Source: Bidens hawaiensis
Lineage: Eukaryota > Streptophyta > Magnoliopsida > Asterales > Asteraceae
NCBI GenBank assembly: GCA_021521415.1
Contig: JAIQDT010005465.1
Location: 1 to 64,000 of the forward strand
Direction: 5' to 3'
DNA: 64,000 nucleotides
A program made the position numbers and the translations under genes. Each line of letters opens with the position of its first letter. The stretch's first letter is position 1. The notes below the pieces were generated by a model. The model was not told the origin of the DNA. It saw only the letters and a list, made by a program, of their open reading frames with translations, and searched no databases. This document shows positions 1-12,800 of this stretch, one piece after another.

Positions 1-1172
1 GAACATGTCATATGGTTCATTCTGGTCTACGAATTCCAATATGAAAATTTTCGGATTAGATACTGAAACGCATATTTATGACTTCGTATAGTTTATAAGG
101 TTTATTACAAGACAATTTACCCGCCTTCTCATCAAATCCAGTTAAGGAAACACTTGATTTAGGCGTCTATATGAGTATATGACCATATAAAACATTTTTG
201 GGTCAAAACCATAACCATCACCGAACTACCGGTTGACCAAAGAATGATAACCATCATTTATTGTTAGCAAGTTTTACAAGTTGACTTAGTTCGGTTATGG
301 ATCAGTTACCCACAAACTATAAATCATTATAAAATGTTTTGAGTCCGTCACCCGACCACACTTTACATTGAGATTTAGAGGTGCACAAAATACTCGGTTT
401 TGGACCCGACCCGGAATTGGTTCCTACTCGTAACTGACCCGAGGGTATAAAAGTAGTTAAACGAGTTGTATTCACGTTTGTTACTTTTGTTAAGCGTGCC
501 GCTTCAAACCTGTTAACACTGTTAAGACAAGAATTGCTAGCCCTCCACGGACCTGTACACGAAACCAGACCCAAATCGGTTTTGACTGTTGTTAACCAAA
601 CCCGAAACCGGTTCCTGAAAATACCTGGTTTATGCACCTCTAATACCCGGTTCCGGGTATGGAACCGGGTATTGAAAATCGGGTATTGGCAATACTCGGT
701 TCAGGTTTAAGTACACACATTGTCTCTAAAAACCATACCATATGCATAAGGTGTATAAAACCGATTATTCTAATATCGGCTACTCGAAAACCCTATTTTC
801 CGGTAAGTTCGGTTATAGATCGGGTATTGAAAATATCTGGTTCTGGTTTTTGGGTATTACCGAGTACAGGGTCCGGGTCCAGTTCCACGTTATATTACCG
901 GGTTCAGGTTTTTTATGCACCCAACTTTTCATTAATTAGTTTTTGGGGCTCAACGATTCGATTCTTCACCTCTTTTTTACATTAACAAGCCCAACATCTT
1001 CTTCCAAAGCACACAAAATTTGGTGGGAACCAATTAACCATTTCCCGCCATTTCCCCATTTCTTCCAAACCCTACCAATTCATATCCTCTCAAAACACTC
1101 TTCTTCTTCTTCACACGATTCACACCTCTAATCCACTGTAACAAACAATAAACAAACACACAGCTAATTGCA
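1..1172. other. Upstream region of the primase gene, repeat-rich
   Basis: No coding exon is supported here. About 370-960 holds degenerate repeats built from CGGGTATTG and CCGGTT strings; ends like TAGAGGTGCACA (about 371) and TGCACCTCTA (about 633) resemble the hAT-type MITEs found elsewhere in the window, but no matching target duplication was found. The last 200 bases before the start codon are C/T-rich (TCTTCTTCTTC near 1097), typical of a plant 5' leader. No clear TATA box was identified. Confidence 0.5.
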
Positions 1173-4100
1173 ATGGATGTTATTGACAGATCACAGAAGA
1201 ATAAACCTTCAGCATCATCATCTGACGGTGTACGTTCAACTCTTCCGCTGTATCGTACGGCTCCCGTGCTAGAAGTCAGACTCGAAGACTTTGAGCGGTT
1301 CGCCGTTGACCGCCTTATAGGTTGTTATTACATTATTTTACTTTATTATTATTATAGCTTTATATCTTCACTCTCCGGTTTATTAATTACATTCGTATAT
1401 GCAAATTGAGTAGCTGTTTGCAGTCGATTGGCTTTTAGGTTGTTACATTATTTAACTACGTCTGTATATGCTAATTGAGTAGCTGTTTGTGGTCGATCGG
1501 CTTTTAGGTTGTTACATTTAACTTTATATTTTTACTCTTCGGTATATATATTATGTTTCTGAGGGTGTTTGGGATTGCTTCTTTAAAATGCTTTTTGCTT
1601 TTTGGAGAGGCAAAATGTTCAAAATGCCCCTCCAAAAGCACTTTATAACATTTACTATTTGAGGTCGATTGGCTTTAGGTTGTGACTTTATAACATGCCC
1701 TCTATATGCTAATTGAGTAGCTATTTGAGGTCGATTGGCTTTAGGTTGTTACATTTAACTTTATAACATTTACTTTTATATTTTCACTCTTCGGCTTATT
1801 AATTACGCTCATGTATGCTAATTGAGTAGCTGTTTGCAGCCGATTGGCTTTTAGGTTGTTACATTATATGCAAATTGAGTAGCTATTTGCATTCGATTGG
1901 ATTTTAGGTTATTACATTGTTCGTCAATGTGAATGAGTAGCTATTAGCGGTCCATTGGCTTCTAGGCTGTTACATAATATGCAAATTGAGTAGCTATTTG
2001 TTGTCGATTGGCTTTTAGGTTGTTACATTATACGCAAATTGAGTAGTTATTGGCAGCCGGTTGGCTTTTAGGTTGTTACATTTAACTTTATATTTTCACT
2101 CTTTGATCTATAAATTATGTTCGTGTTATCGTGTGTGCTAATTGAGTAGCTAGATACTAAATGTTCGTGTTGCTAGGTTTAGGATTTCGAACGATGCGCT
2201 GGCGATTGGCTTCTAGTTTAGATTTAACTTTATGTTTTCACTCTTCGATCTATTAATTGCTTTCGTTTATGCAAATTGAGTAGCTATTTGCTGTTGATTG
2301 GCTTTTAGGTTATATTTAACTTTATATTTTTGCTGTCCGGTTTATAAATTATGTTTGTATATGCAAGTTGAGTAGCCATATTTGCTGTTTTTTGGCTCTT
2401 AGGTTACATTTAACTTTATATTTTTACTCTTTTATTTATAAATTATGTTTGTATATGCAAAATTGAGTAGCTGGGTTCGCGAAATGCTACATGTTTGTAT
2501 TACTAGGGTTAGGATTACGTACGGTTCGCTGTCGATTGGCTTCTAGGTTACATTTAACTTTATATTTTTACTTTATGATCTAGAAATTATGTTCGTGTAT
2601 GTTAATTGAGTAGCTAGATTCATGAAATACGTGTTTGTATTGCTAGGGTTAGGATCCTGAACAATTCGTTGTCTATCGGCTTTTAGGTTACATTTAACTT
2701 TATGCTTTTATTCTTTGGTTTATAAATTACATTCGTATATGCAAATTGAGTAGCTATTTGCCGTCGATTGGTGTTTAGGTTACATTAAATTTTATATTTT
2801 CACTCTCTGATCTGTAAGTTATGTTCGTGTATGCTAATTGAGTAGCTAGACTCATGAAATACTACGTGCTCGTATTGCTTGGTTTAGGATTTGGAACAAT
2901 TCGTTGTCTATTGGCTTTTAGTCTACATTTGACTTTATGTTTTCATTCTTTGGTTTATAAATTACATTCGTATATGCAAATTGAGTCGCTATTCGCCGTC
3001 GATTGGTGTTTAGGTTACATTAAACTTTATATTTTGACTCTCTGATCTATAAGTTATGTTTGTGTATGCTAATTGAGTAGCTAGATTCATGAAATACTAC
3101 GTGTTCGTATTGATAGGTTTAGGATTTAAAACAATTTGTTGTCTATCGGCTTTATATAAGGCTCGGGCTAGGCTATTTTTGAGCTTTTTAAGTGTTCTGA
3201 TTTCGAGTAGTGTGCAAGTGTCTTAGTTTGTTTGCATAATCAGTTTTGACACTGTAGAGGGTTATTATTCATGTTTGCTAAATACAGTTCTCAGAGGGAT
3301 ATCTGATGGACTTGCTAGAGGGAAGAAGCCTGATGAAATGGAGAAATTGGTCAGTGATAGTTTTCTTTATGTTTGCTTAGTTTTTTTACTCTTTAAAACA
3401 TGATGTTTATTATTTTTTAAACCAAGTAGGTGCGTGATTTATGGAAGGCCAATATGAGACATCCACAAGCATCAGAGGATTTGAACAAAGATTTGATATC
3501 TCATTTTGTTTTGCGCCTTGTGTATTGTCGATCGTAAGCTTTTGAATCTCACTATTTGTTTGTTTTCTTTGTGTTTTGATGTCTTATGTGATTTTTGAAC
3601 TAATTGTGTAATCTTAATTTTGTGATATTTTAGAGAAGAATTAAGGAAATGGTTTCTTTCAATGGAAACCACTCTTTTTCGGTACCGGTTTAAGCTTGAA
3701 AATTCCGATCATGTATGTTAATCCAGCTTATTTTTATACACATTGATATATGTATGAATGATTAATCAAGCTTTTCTAGTTCTGATATTGATAATTGGTG
3801 TTTTGAATTTCAGTTGGCATTAATGAATGAACTTGGCATTACATACGAAGTTGTCTCCTCAACAGAATTTGGGGTATTAATTCAACTTATCCAACGTGGT
3901 TTTCTTGTTCGTGTTTGTTTATGTTCATTTGTTGATGCTATAAATGAATGGTTCATGAACGTAAACGAACAAACATAGATGCGCTAGAATCAATTAAAAG
4001 TAAACGTGAACAATAGTGTGCTGGGCTTAAAAAGTTATCAAAACTACACTAAATCCTTAAAAACTTGAATGAATATATTAACAAACGGAAATGAAAAAAC

Positions 4101-7078
4101 TAACAAACATAAGCTAACGAACATAAGTAAACACATATGAACAGATTTAGATGAATGAACGTTCACGAACATAAATGAATGATAAACGAACGAGACATGC
4201 GTTTATGTTTCTTTGTTCAACTAATTGAACTATTAGTTTGTTTTCTCAACAAACTAACTTCCCGTATAATGCTTGGTTCCATTACAGCCCTAGAGTCTAG
4301 TATTAGATACCGATTAACTATTCTGATGAAGCAAACATATTCTTTGTTTATGATTCATTTCAGGACAATAATTTGCGTGAGAATTTGAACTTGGTTGCAC
4401 GCTCAGTTAACCAACCTCTACCCACTCGTATGTGATAAATGCATTATCACCAATAATTTAATTTTTAAGTTTTGCTTTCCTTGTTCAAGTGCTTTAACAT
4501 TTTATTTTTGGTTTTCTTCATTGCAGCTGGTGGCTTATTTAAGGTACGCTGTCTAGTTGAAGTTCCTGCACATTCACTTTATTCATTCAAATTAGAAAGT
4601 TATAGTTTTCTAGAATCATATTTCATGTTGGATTCATTTCAATTGATGTAGGTTTCGTTTGAACAAGTTCCAGAACTTGTGGCAACTCGCAAAGTGTTCA
4701 TTCAGAAAGGATATGCATATGTTGGTGTGAATCAGGTGAGTGAAACATTATTATTAGGGCTCTTTTTGTAACACTAATGTAGTAATGTAGTACAAAGATA
4801 TATACTAAGCAATGTTTTTATTGTTATTTGATTAGGTTGTCTCATTTGTTGTTCCACACTTTCGTAGCCATCTTTCGAAAGCTCTCGTTCTCACAAACAG
4901 GTTACTCTGGAACTTTGTGTCTCTTAGAAATAATTTTTGTCTCTCTTAAATAAAAAAAATAGAAGATTTTACGCATTACAATACAGTTTATGTGACTTTC
5001 AGCCCGTTTGAGTTGTCATTTTATAATCTATTTTTTTTAACTGTTTTGAGTCATTGGAGTAAAAAACATACGATCCCATGAAGTTTACTGAGTGCTAATC
5101 TTTTACTTCCCAGAAAGTGGACATCTATGATTAGGGAACAAGAAAAAGACCGTCTAACACCAGTGAGTTATAAAATATAAATCTACTTTAATTGTTTTTT
5201 TTTTCATTGAATAAAAAGCTAATTTTATTCATTTGTTATGAATTAGATAGTTGAAGCCCTAGCCACTAGTTATTTAGGTCCTGATTATGGCCAGGTATGT
5301 TACCTAATTTTACTCAATCTTACTTCAAAATCGTAAAAGTCTTTTCTTGATGTTTGATATTATTGTTATTATCTTAACAGGACAGAGAATTTGGTGAAAT
5401 ATCTTTAAAAGACATCGATCAAGTAGCAAGAACTTCATTTCCTTTGTGTATGCAGCACCTTTTCAACGCGGTAAGTAATATTATACAACTGGTCACTCAT
5501 TTTTCATTCTAATTTATTAAGATTTTTTTTTATATTTTATCTTTGTTTTCACCAAATATGATCAGTTGAGAGAAGATCATCATTTGAAACATGGAGGAAG
5601 GATGCAATTAGGCTTATTTCTCAAGGTAATGTATTTTAAAATATTAATCTGGATAATTGTAATTCTAACCTTTGAACATTTTTCAGGGTGTCGGGTTGAA
5701 GTTAGACGATGCACTTGCATTTTGGAAAGCAGAGTTTTCTCAGAAGGTAAACATTGATTATTTAAATATTATATACTTAATGATTTATTTTTTCAAGTGT
5801 TAAGTGGATGTTTATTATTAATATCAGGTTGGTTCTGAGAGATTTGACAAAGAATATGCATACGGCATACGTCACAATTATGGTAAAGAAGGAAAAAGAA
5901 CTGTAAGTATCAACTTTAACTGATCATGCTTATGCTTTATTCTTATAAAAATGCGTTTAACATATTTTAAATGTTACTTTTAGGATTACACACCATATTC
6001 CTGTCAAAAGATTATCTTATCAACCCCTGGAGTTGGGGACCATCATGGTTGCCCTTATCGTCATTTTAGGTAAGTTTAGTTACCAAAATTATAAAATCAC
6101 TTAACTTGGATTAGCGTGTAAACAAACCGAACAAGCACAAACAGGGCTTGCTCATGCTCGTCTGTTTAACTTAAACCAAACAAACAAACAATTTTCTTGT
6201 TCATGTTTGTTTTCGTTTATGTTCATTCATTTATATTCTAAACAAAAATTAGAGAATGTAAGTGAACAAAGAAAATTAACGTGTTTTTGCATGTTTGTTA
6301 ATTTTCCTAAATTTGATTGGATGATAGGTTGATGCATGAAGGGCCAGTTAGTATTGGTATATAAATATAAATATATTTGTAAACGAACATAGACGTACAA
6401 AATTTTAATGAATGTTCACAACCGTAAATGAACTAACAAGGTGTGTTTCTGTTTGTTCGTTTACCTAAATGAACAAATATATGTTCATTTTTGTTTGTTT
6501 ATTATATTAATGACATAAACGACCTTCTTGCGAACGGTTCACAAACTCTTTACTGTCTTACTGAATGTTCAGTTTATTAAGGCTTAACTTGAAACAATAA
6601 ATCCCTTAACGTTAGATTGCAAGTACTTCAAGCAACATTATCTAATTTTTATTACATCGTTGGAATATCTATCAGCTATTTTACCATTTTACCCTTGGTT
6701 TCGTGTCTGCAGTGAAGAAAACCTAAGGGCTGCTCTTGGTAAAATGGGAGTAAGCAGCCGTGCGTTAGAAGATATTATTGAAAAGGCAAAAACTAGACAT
6801 TATCAGGTCATAACTCATTAATATTTATTGTAAATTTCGTTCTTTTCATCTTTGGAAGTATTAATTTTTATAATATATGTGCAGTTGGCATGCACTTTGA
6901 CTTTCGAAGCGCTTCATAACACATCTTGTGATGCCGGAATCAACCATCCAAATCAGTACTTTAGTGAAAGTCAAAAGATCCTGAAAGAAAAGGTAAATTT
7001 TATTAATAACTGTTTATGTATAATATGTTCAATTGTTTAGAATACTTTTTTTGGTTGCAGAATACGTCAACGGCTTGA
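1173..7078 (+). CDS. PRIM2: DNA primase large subunit (PriL/PRIM2), complete, 19 exons
   Basis: Regulatory large subunit of eukaryotic primase; with the small catalytic subunit and DNA polymerase alpha it makes the RNA-DNA primers of nuclear replication. Exons: 1173-1320, 3288-3349, 3430-3533, 3634-3712, 3814-3873, 4364-4427, 4527-4543, 4652-4735, 4836-4900, 5114-5162, 5247-5294, 5381-5470, 5566-5625, 5687-5746, 5828-5902, 5984-6069, 6713-6806, 6885-6992, 7061-7078. All introns appear GT-AG and the sum is 1371 nt, giving 456 aa, about the usual length. The C-terminal 4Fe-4S cysteines are all seen: C283 (FPLC), C362 (YSCQK), C378 (HGCPYRH) and C418 (LACTLTF), with spacing nearly identical to human PriL. 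Motifs DNNLRENLNL and INHPNQYF also match the family. The start is the first ATG of the open exon. Exon 7 is only 17 nt. It looks intact and functional. Intron 1 is a repeat array, and introns 5 and 16 hold GTTCG-rich repeats. Confidence 0.95.
1380..3165. repeat. Diverged repeat array filling primase intron 1
   Basis: About 18 units share the core ATTGAGTAGCTATTTGC followed by a GATTGGCTTTTAGGTT segment, TACATTTAACTTTATATTTT, and a link to the next ATGCTAATTGAGTAG. Basic spacing is about 50-110 bp. From about 2460 a longer higher-order unit appears, which adds TGAAATACTACGTG and TTGCTAGGGTTAGGAT segments, with copies near 2460, 2610, 2840 and 3070. The array takes up most of the 1967-bp intron and stops short of both splice sites. 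No coding content is seen. Confidence 0.85.
3880..4170. repeat. GTTCGTTTA-rich interspersed repeat in primase intron 5
   Basis: Degenerate sequence dominated by GTTCGTGTTTG, AACGAACA and similar strings in both orientations, like the copies at about 6105, 7144, 16611, 19120 and 21912. Ends are not clear. Confidence 0.5.
6105..6600. repeat. GTTCGTTTA-rich interspersed repeat in primase intron 16
   Basis: Begins near AGCGTGTAAACAAACCGAAC and ends near AGGCTTAACTTG. It is made of forward and reverse GTTCGTTTA words and so can fold on itself. It belongs to the family described at 7144-7905. Confidence 0.55.
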
Positions 7079-7143
7079 TGCGTAAATTGTAACTTTCTAC
7101 AAGTGTTATAGTGTGTACAATGGCAGTGTAAGTATCAACTCTA

Positions 7144-7905
7144 GGCCTGTAAACGAACCGAACGAACACGAACAAGGGCATGTTTGTGTTCGTTTATTTA
7201 ATTTTAAACGAACACGAACACTTAATCGAACACGTATTTTGTATTCGTGTTCGTTTATTTGAAAAATGAATATGATCGTGTTTGTTTATGTTCGTTTGTT
7301 TAACATCTAAACGAACAGTTCACGAACATAAATTTACATAACTGAATAAAGATAAACAAACATAAATGAACATATATGAACAAAAACAAACACGTACGAA
7401 CATATATGAACACACTTGAATTAACACAAATGAGCAAATATAAAACCATTTAAGTAGATAACTCTTCCGGATAATAGAGGTGGGCAAATAAACCAGTTAA
7501 CCGAACCTACCCGAAAACTGAATTGGTTTGTAATTTTCTCCACCAAAACCAGTTAACCGAAACGAAACCGGCCAAAACCCGAACCAAAACCGATCGTCAC
7601 TGTTCATGAAACCGGTTTCAACCCGAAATGAAACCGATCATACACCGGTTTTGACTTTTATTGACTAACCCGAACCGATTTTAAGTTTTAAACCGATTTA
7701 TGCACCTCTACCGGATAATGTTTAATTACTTGCTATTAATTTGTAAACAAACATAAATAAACGGACATAAAAGAACATATAAATAAACGAACGTTCACAA
7801 ACATATATGAACGAGTAAAACATTTGCTCATGTTCATTCGTTTAATTAAACAAACATAAACTAACTTCTTGCTGAATGTTTGATTCGTTTAAAGGCTTAC
7901 TCAAT
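7144..7905. mobile_element. GTTCGTTTA-rich foldback-like repeat downstream of the primase gene
   Basis: Left edge AGGCCTGTAAACGAACCGAAC; right edge GATTCGTTTAAAGGCTTA, roughly its complement. The interior alternates AACGAACACG and GTTCGTTTATTT words. A 236-bp hAT-type MITE (7475-7710) is nested inside it. The same left edge, AGGCCTGTAAACGAACCGAAC, recurs at 16612 in a CAMTA intron, so this is a family. No protein is encoded; a non-autonomous DNA transposon is the likely class. Confidence 0.6.
7475..7710. mobile_element. hAT-type MITE with 8-bp target duplication
   Basis: Terminal inverted repeats TAGAGGTGGGCA and TGCACCTCTA, flanked on both sides by CCGGATAA (7467-7474 and 7711-7718). The 236-bp interior is composed of AACCGG/CCGGTT words. 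The 8-bp duplication and terminal TA..TA fit the hAT superfamily. It lies inside the GTTCG-rich repeat and is therefore younger than it. Confidence 0.8.
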
Positions 7906-7910
7906 TCATC

Positions 7911-9585
7911 TTGTAACTTCTATGGAAGTTAACAAGTCTTTTGATATATTACAATATAATCGATATTTAATATTTATGATTTTATTTACAGGTGGTCATT
8001 CGAGTCGCGTTGTGTGGATCCGTATTACTAAATTTATGCACATGTAAATGAGTTTAACTAGTATTTTGTTTGAGTGATTAGTAATATATCTAGGAATCTC
8101 TAAATTAAATGCACTTTTAAGCAATTTAAAGAGTTTGATTTCTAACTTGGTTCGTTTTAAGCTACAACGGCAAAAATCCTAAAACTCGTCCTTGCCTTGT
8201 CGTTTACCATCCGGCTCACCTTTTTTGATTTTCATTGGCTTACATCCGTAGTCCAATACTCGGATTAAATGGTCTTATCAAATGAGAGCATCACAGCACA
8301 TGCAAGTATGCGAGTCTGTAAATGCCCTTGCAACGATTTTTGGATTGACAACCGTCATACCGTTAGACCAATATATTAACATATATAACAGTTATAAACT
8401 TAATATTAATATATATAACACTGATAAACTTAAAAACGTATTTCTGTTTTTTTACTGTGATATAACTTGTGAAAATTAGTACACAGGAATAAAAATGTAT
8501 GTAATTGAATGAATAATTGCAACATTGCATTTTAACTAAGTTTTGTGTAGTTAAGTTTCAAGTCAAATAAGAGGTTTTTTTATTAAAATACGACTAAGTT
8601 GAAATTTGTTAATGTGATGATTATCTTTTAAAAACTGCTTATTTGATTTTTAAATATCAAATAAGCAATTTTAAGAAGCTCAGCCAAATAACCCTGAATG
8701 GTTATTATTCTTTACTACGCTAAGGTTATAATCATTTTTATTAAACGGCTTTAGTGCAACTTGTTCGAAACCTAAAACAATGGTATTCTCCTTTGTTGGA
8801 TTCAAATTGAGACCCTTAGGAGTTGCCATAAGTGTAGTACGAACCTGATACATCCTCTTGCCTCATGCTTAACATAGGTAGCGTTTGACTCACGATTACT
8901 ATAAAACTAGGGATGACAATGGGTCGGGTTTAAGTAATTCCAAACCCATACAATGTTATAAAATCTTGTCACAAACCCATCCTGAATCAGGCGGGTTTTT
9001 ATTGGTAATTACCCATTAGGTATCGGGCAAACCCACGGAGTTTCGGATATACCTGTTAAATTATTAAAAATACCCATTGTATATACTCAACTCAAAGCCC
9101 GTCGGGTACCTGTCGGGTTTCACTAATAACTAATCAACTACATAGGAAAACCCATTAATCAAATACAAAAAAATGTAGCCCGTCGTCTTAGACCATCATC
9201 AACACAATGCATTTGATGAGGTGGATGATGACATGGACGAGGGATACAAGAGAGTGTATGAAAATAAATTAAGTGAGAGAAAGTAGAAAGAGGTTTGGTC
9301 ATAATGGATCGTTTAACAATTTTGTGTTGAATCATAAGAGATAACCTAGTATATGAAACTATTAACCTGAATCCACCCGACTCGACCTGATTCTCATCGA
9401 ATACGCTCGTGGTTACTAAGTCAACTATAAAAATTAATTTAATTACCATACACCATAATAAAAAAACCCAATTTAAACCCACATGTATTAAAAAACCCCA
9501 CCATTTTAAACTTTTTTTATAAAAAAAAAACCCATTAGTTTAGCTAGTTACACATTATCACTCCAATACAAAAAGAAAAGAAAGA

Positions 9586-9618
<33 letters not shown>

Positions 9619-9898
9619 CATCCTCATTTCATTTCCCTGCAACGTAATATTATTATACAACTCCGTTCCGACGTCGTTTCCGAATTCCGGTCACCGGAGT
9701 TTTACTCTTATCGTTACTTCCAACCACCACTTGTACTTATCCGTACAGATTATGTGTTTCTATTATTATTATTGTTATTATTATGATCTCCGTGGTCATC
9801 GGAAGGCTGTAACTTAGCCACGTCACTTAAAAACTCTAAACCACCGGTACAGTTAAATCAGTTTTCCGGCGTACGTTGCAGTTGTTAAGTGTATACAG
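7911..9898. other. Intergenic region and CAMTA upstream sequence
   Basis: No gene supported. Contents: primase 3' flank with possible polyadenylation-type AT-rich sequence (about 7911-8160); undistinguished AT-rich DNA to 8900; a one-ended repeat starting TAGGGATGACAATGGGTCGG (about 8911), rich in CGGGTT/AACCCA words; and a TTA/ATT microsatellite (about 9586-9619) with a second short one near 9762-9786, in the likely CAMTA 5' leader. The reverse-strand open frame at 9159-9482 runs through this repeat and looks non-coding. Confidence 0.55.
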
Positions 9899-12800
9899 AT
9901 GATGACGTCAGGTGAGAGTTTCAATATCTCTCTTTAAGTTAATTATAATTGCAGTGTGTGTGTATATGATGACGTCAGCTCGTATGATTAATAGCTTTAA
10001 TTAGCCAATTAGGTTATCGTAAGTCAACAAACGCTTAAAACTGATTTTACGTGTTTAATTACATATTAATTAGCCATTGTTATACGTGTTGATTTAGGCG
10101 ATTTACTGATCTAGTGATCTCTGCTAAATTAACTCGAGCTCGGCTGTTAGTAGTTTTTTACTTTTTTTTAAGCTCGAGCTAGACTTGTTTATTATTTGTC
10201 AATTAATTTATGTAAGTTTTTAGTTATTTTTAAATATTTGATAAAAAATTTGAACTAGCCTAAGCTCGGCTCGAGCCAGTGTAGTTACTTGCAGTGTGTG
10301 TATATGATGACATCAGCTCGGATGATTAATTGCTTGAATTAGGTTATCATAAGTTAAAAAACGCTTAATACTGCTTTTACATTGTTAATTACACATTAAT
10401 TTGCCGTTGTTATACTGATTTAGGCGATTACCGATCTCTGCTATATTAACTCGAACTCGGCTCGTTTTGACTTACCAGGGCTTGAGCTTGAGCTCGTTTC
10501 GAGCTCTTTTTCTAAAGCTCAAGTCAGGCTCGGCTTGTTTATTATTTGTTAATTAATTTATATAAGTTTTCAATTATTTTTATATATATTGAGAAAAACT
10601 TTAAATGAGACAAAGCTCCGCTCGAGCTCGACTAGGTAATGTAAACCAAGATATAGAAGTTGTAAAACTTTAAAACACACAAGGCTTGTTAAGGCCCGAC
10701 GAGCCTAACTGATCTTCCCATACAAGGCTCAAGCTCGGGCTTGGTAACTAAAAGAGCTTTTATTGAGGCTCAGACTCGGCTTGTTTTGAGCCTTTTATTG
10801 ATCCGAGCTCGAGCTCGAGTTGATTGTGAGTGGTTCTGCTAGTATGCACCCCTAGTTTTGAAAGATGCTATAACCGGTGGTTAGGTGTCAGTTAGGGATT
10901 TTCCAATAGAAACAGGTTTACCAAACATAGGTTAATGAGGACAGTGCTGATAGGTATTATTTGTTAAGTGGTTAATAACCAAACTAAACGGGTTACATAG
11001 GTTAGGGGTTTTCCACTCAAAAACCGGTTAGGAACCGTAACCAATACACTGGTAAATTGGTATTAGCAACTCTAGGCTATTACTTGAACAAGCAGTTGCA
11101 TCACTTTCATATTTTCAAGCTAGCTACATATTTTGAATATGTTCATGGATACAGCTAGGGGTGTTCACAGTGCGGTTTTGGTGATTTTTAGGTCAAACAG
11201 TGTTTTTAATCTCTGAAAACAGAAACCAAATCACTTAAAAATTGAAACCAAATTGGTGATCGGTTTAAGTTAAAACAGTAAGTAATGTATGTGAAACTGT
11301 AACAAGTTTTATGTCATGTGAATATCATGTAACAACATTATCTTGCTATTCTAATGTTAGCCATGTATCTTACTTTTTATTTTTTATTTTTATTTCAGGG
11401 TATAACATCACTGATCTTGTCCAAGAAGCACAAATCAGGTGGTTAAAACCAGGGGAGGTGCTCTTCATACTGCAGAATTTTGTTGAAAAACAAATTACCA
11501 ATGAGCCTGTCCAAAAGCCATCCAGTAATCTTTTTTCATTTATACATCTATTTTGCTTTCGTGTTTATTTAGCAGCTAATATCATGTAATCTTGTTGATT
11601 GAATGTTTTACAGGTGGTTCTTTATTTCTGTTTAACAAGAGGGTCCTTCGGTTTTTCCGTAAAGATGGTCATACTTGGAAGAGAAAAAAGGACGGAAGAG
11701 CTGTTGGGGAAGCACACGAACATCTAAAGGTTTTTTCATTTTTGTCAAAGCACGATCATAATTCTTCTGTACCGTTATTTTCTGATTGTATTATACATTT
11801 ATATAGGTTGGAAATGTTGAAGCATTAAACTGTTATTATGCACATGGTGAGACGAATCCGAACTTCCAGAGGCGTAGTTATTGGATGTTGGATTCGTGAG
11901 TATCTTTCATCTCTTTTAAACTTAGTTTCATGAACAATTTGGTACTAAATGTTCCGTCTTAACTAAAATTTGGAACATAGATTTAGATTCTAGAATATTT
12001 TCGTGCTAAGATTCTTACATTTCTTGATCTCATGGTGACAGGGGAATGGATCACATTGTACTTGTTCACTATAGAGATATAACCATGGTAAGTCTTTTGT
12101 CAGTTTGTGTGTACATCATATGTGTGCATACATTTTGTGACGAAAAGTTGACTATTATATGTGCACGTATCATGTTGACCACAAGATCTTTTGTGTTGAT
12201 TTTTAATGGTTGCAGAGTGGGCATAGTCCTGGATCCACTTCAACAATCTCTCCGGGCTCTTCGACTATTATTCAGGGTTCAAGCTCCTATGCTTCTCAGT
12301 TCACACAATCTGCTGCTGGTTTTAATCACTTTTATGAACCTTATGACAACAACTCTAGTCCCAGTTCAACAGAATTTAGTTCAGAGGTGATTACTATATC
12401 CAATGGAACAAGTCCCATGAGTTGTTCACAAGGAATTGAGGAAACTGGTGGTTCTAATTTTGAAATTGATCAAGCGTTGAGAAGAATAAAAGAACAATTG
12501 AGTTTGGATGAGGATAATATGAAAGACATCAGTGCGTTTTATAGCGAGAATGAGATTTCAAATGATTCAGGGTTTTCGGTTAATGAACAAGATTTTGGAG
12601 GGATTCAAGATGGTTCAAACAATTATGCATCTGAACAATATCCAGGTTTGTTCATTTCCAAATGTTTATCATGTTAATAATAATTAAAAAACAGTACTGT
12701 TATGGTATAAACCAGATAACTTTTATTATAAAGATTTAGGAGGTTGTATGCATTATAAATAGTTTTAATTTATTTCATAGAAACATCCAAACGATTTACA

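Noticed and set aside
9159..9482. Reverse-strand frame of 107 codons upstream of CAMTA
   Set aside because: Runs through a CGGGTT-type repeat, has no recognisable motif and no supporting exon pattern.
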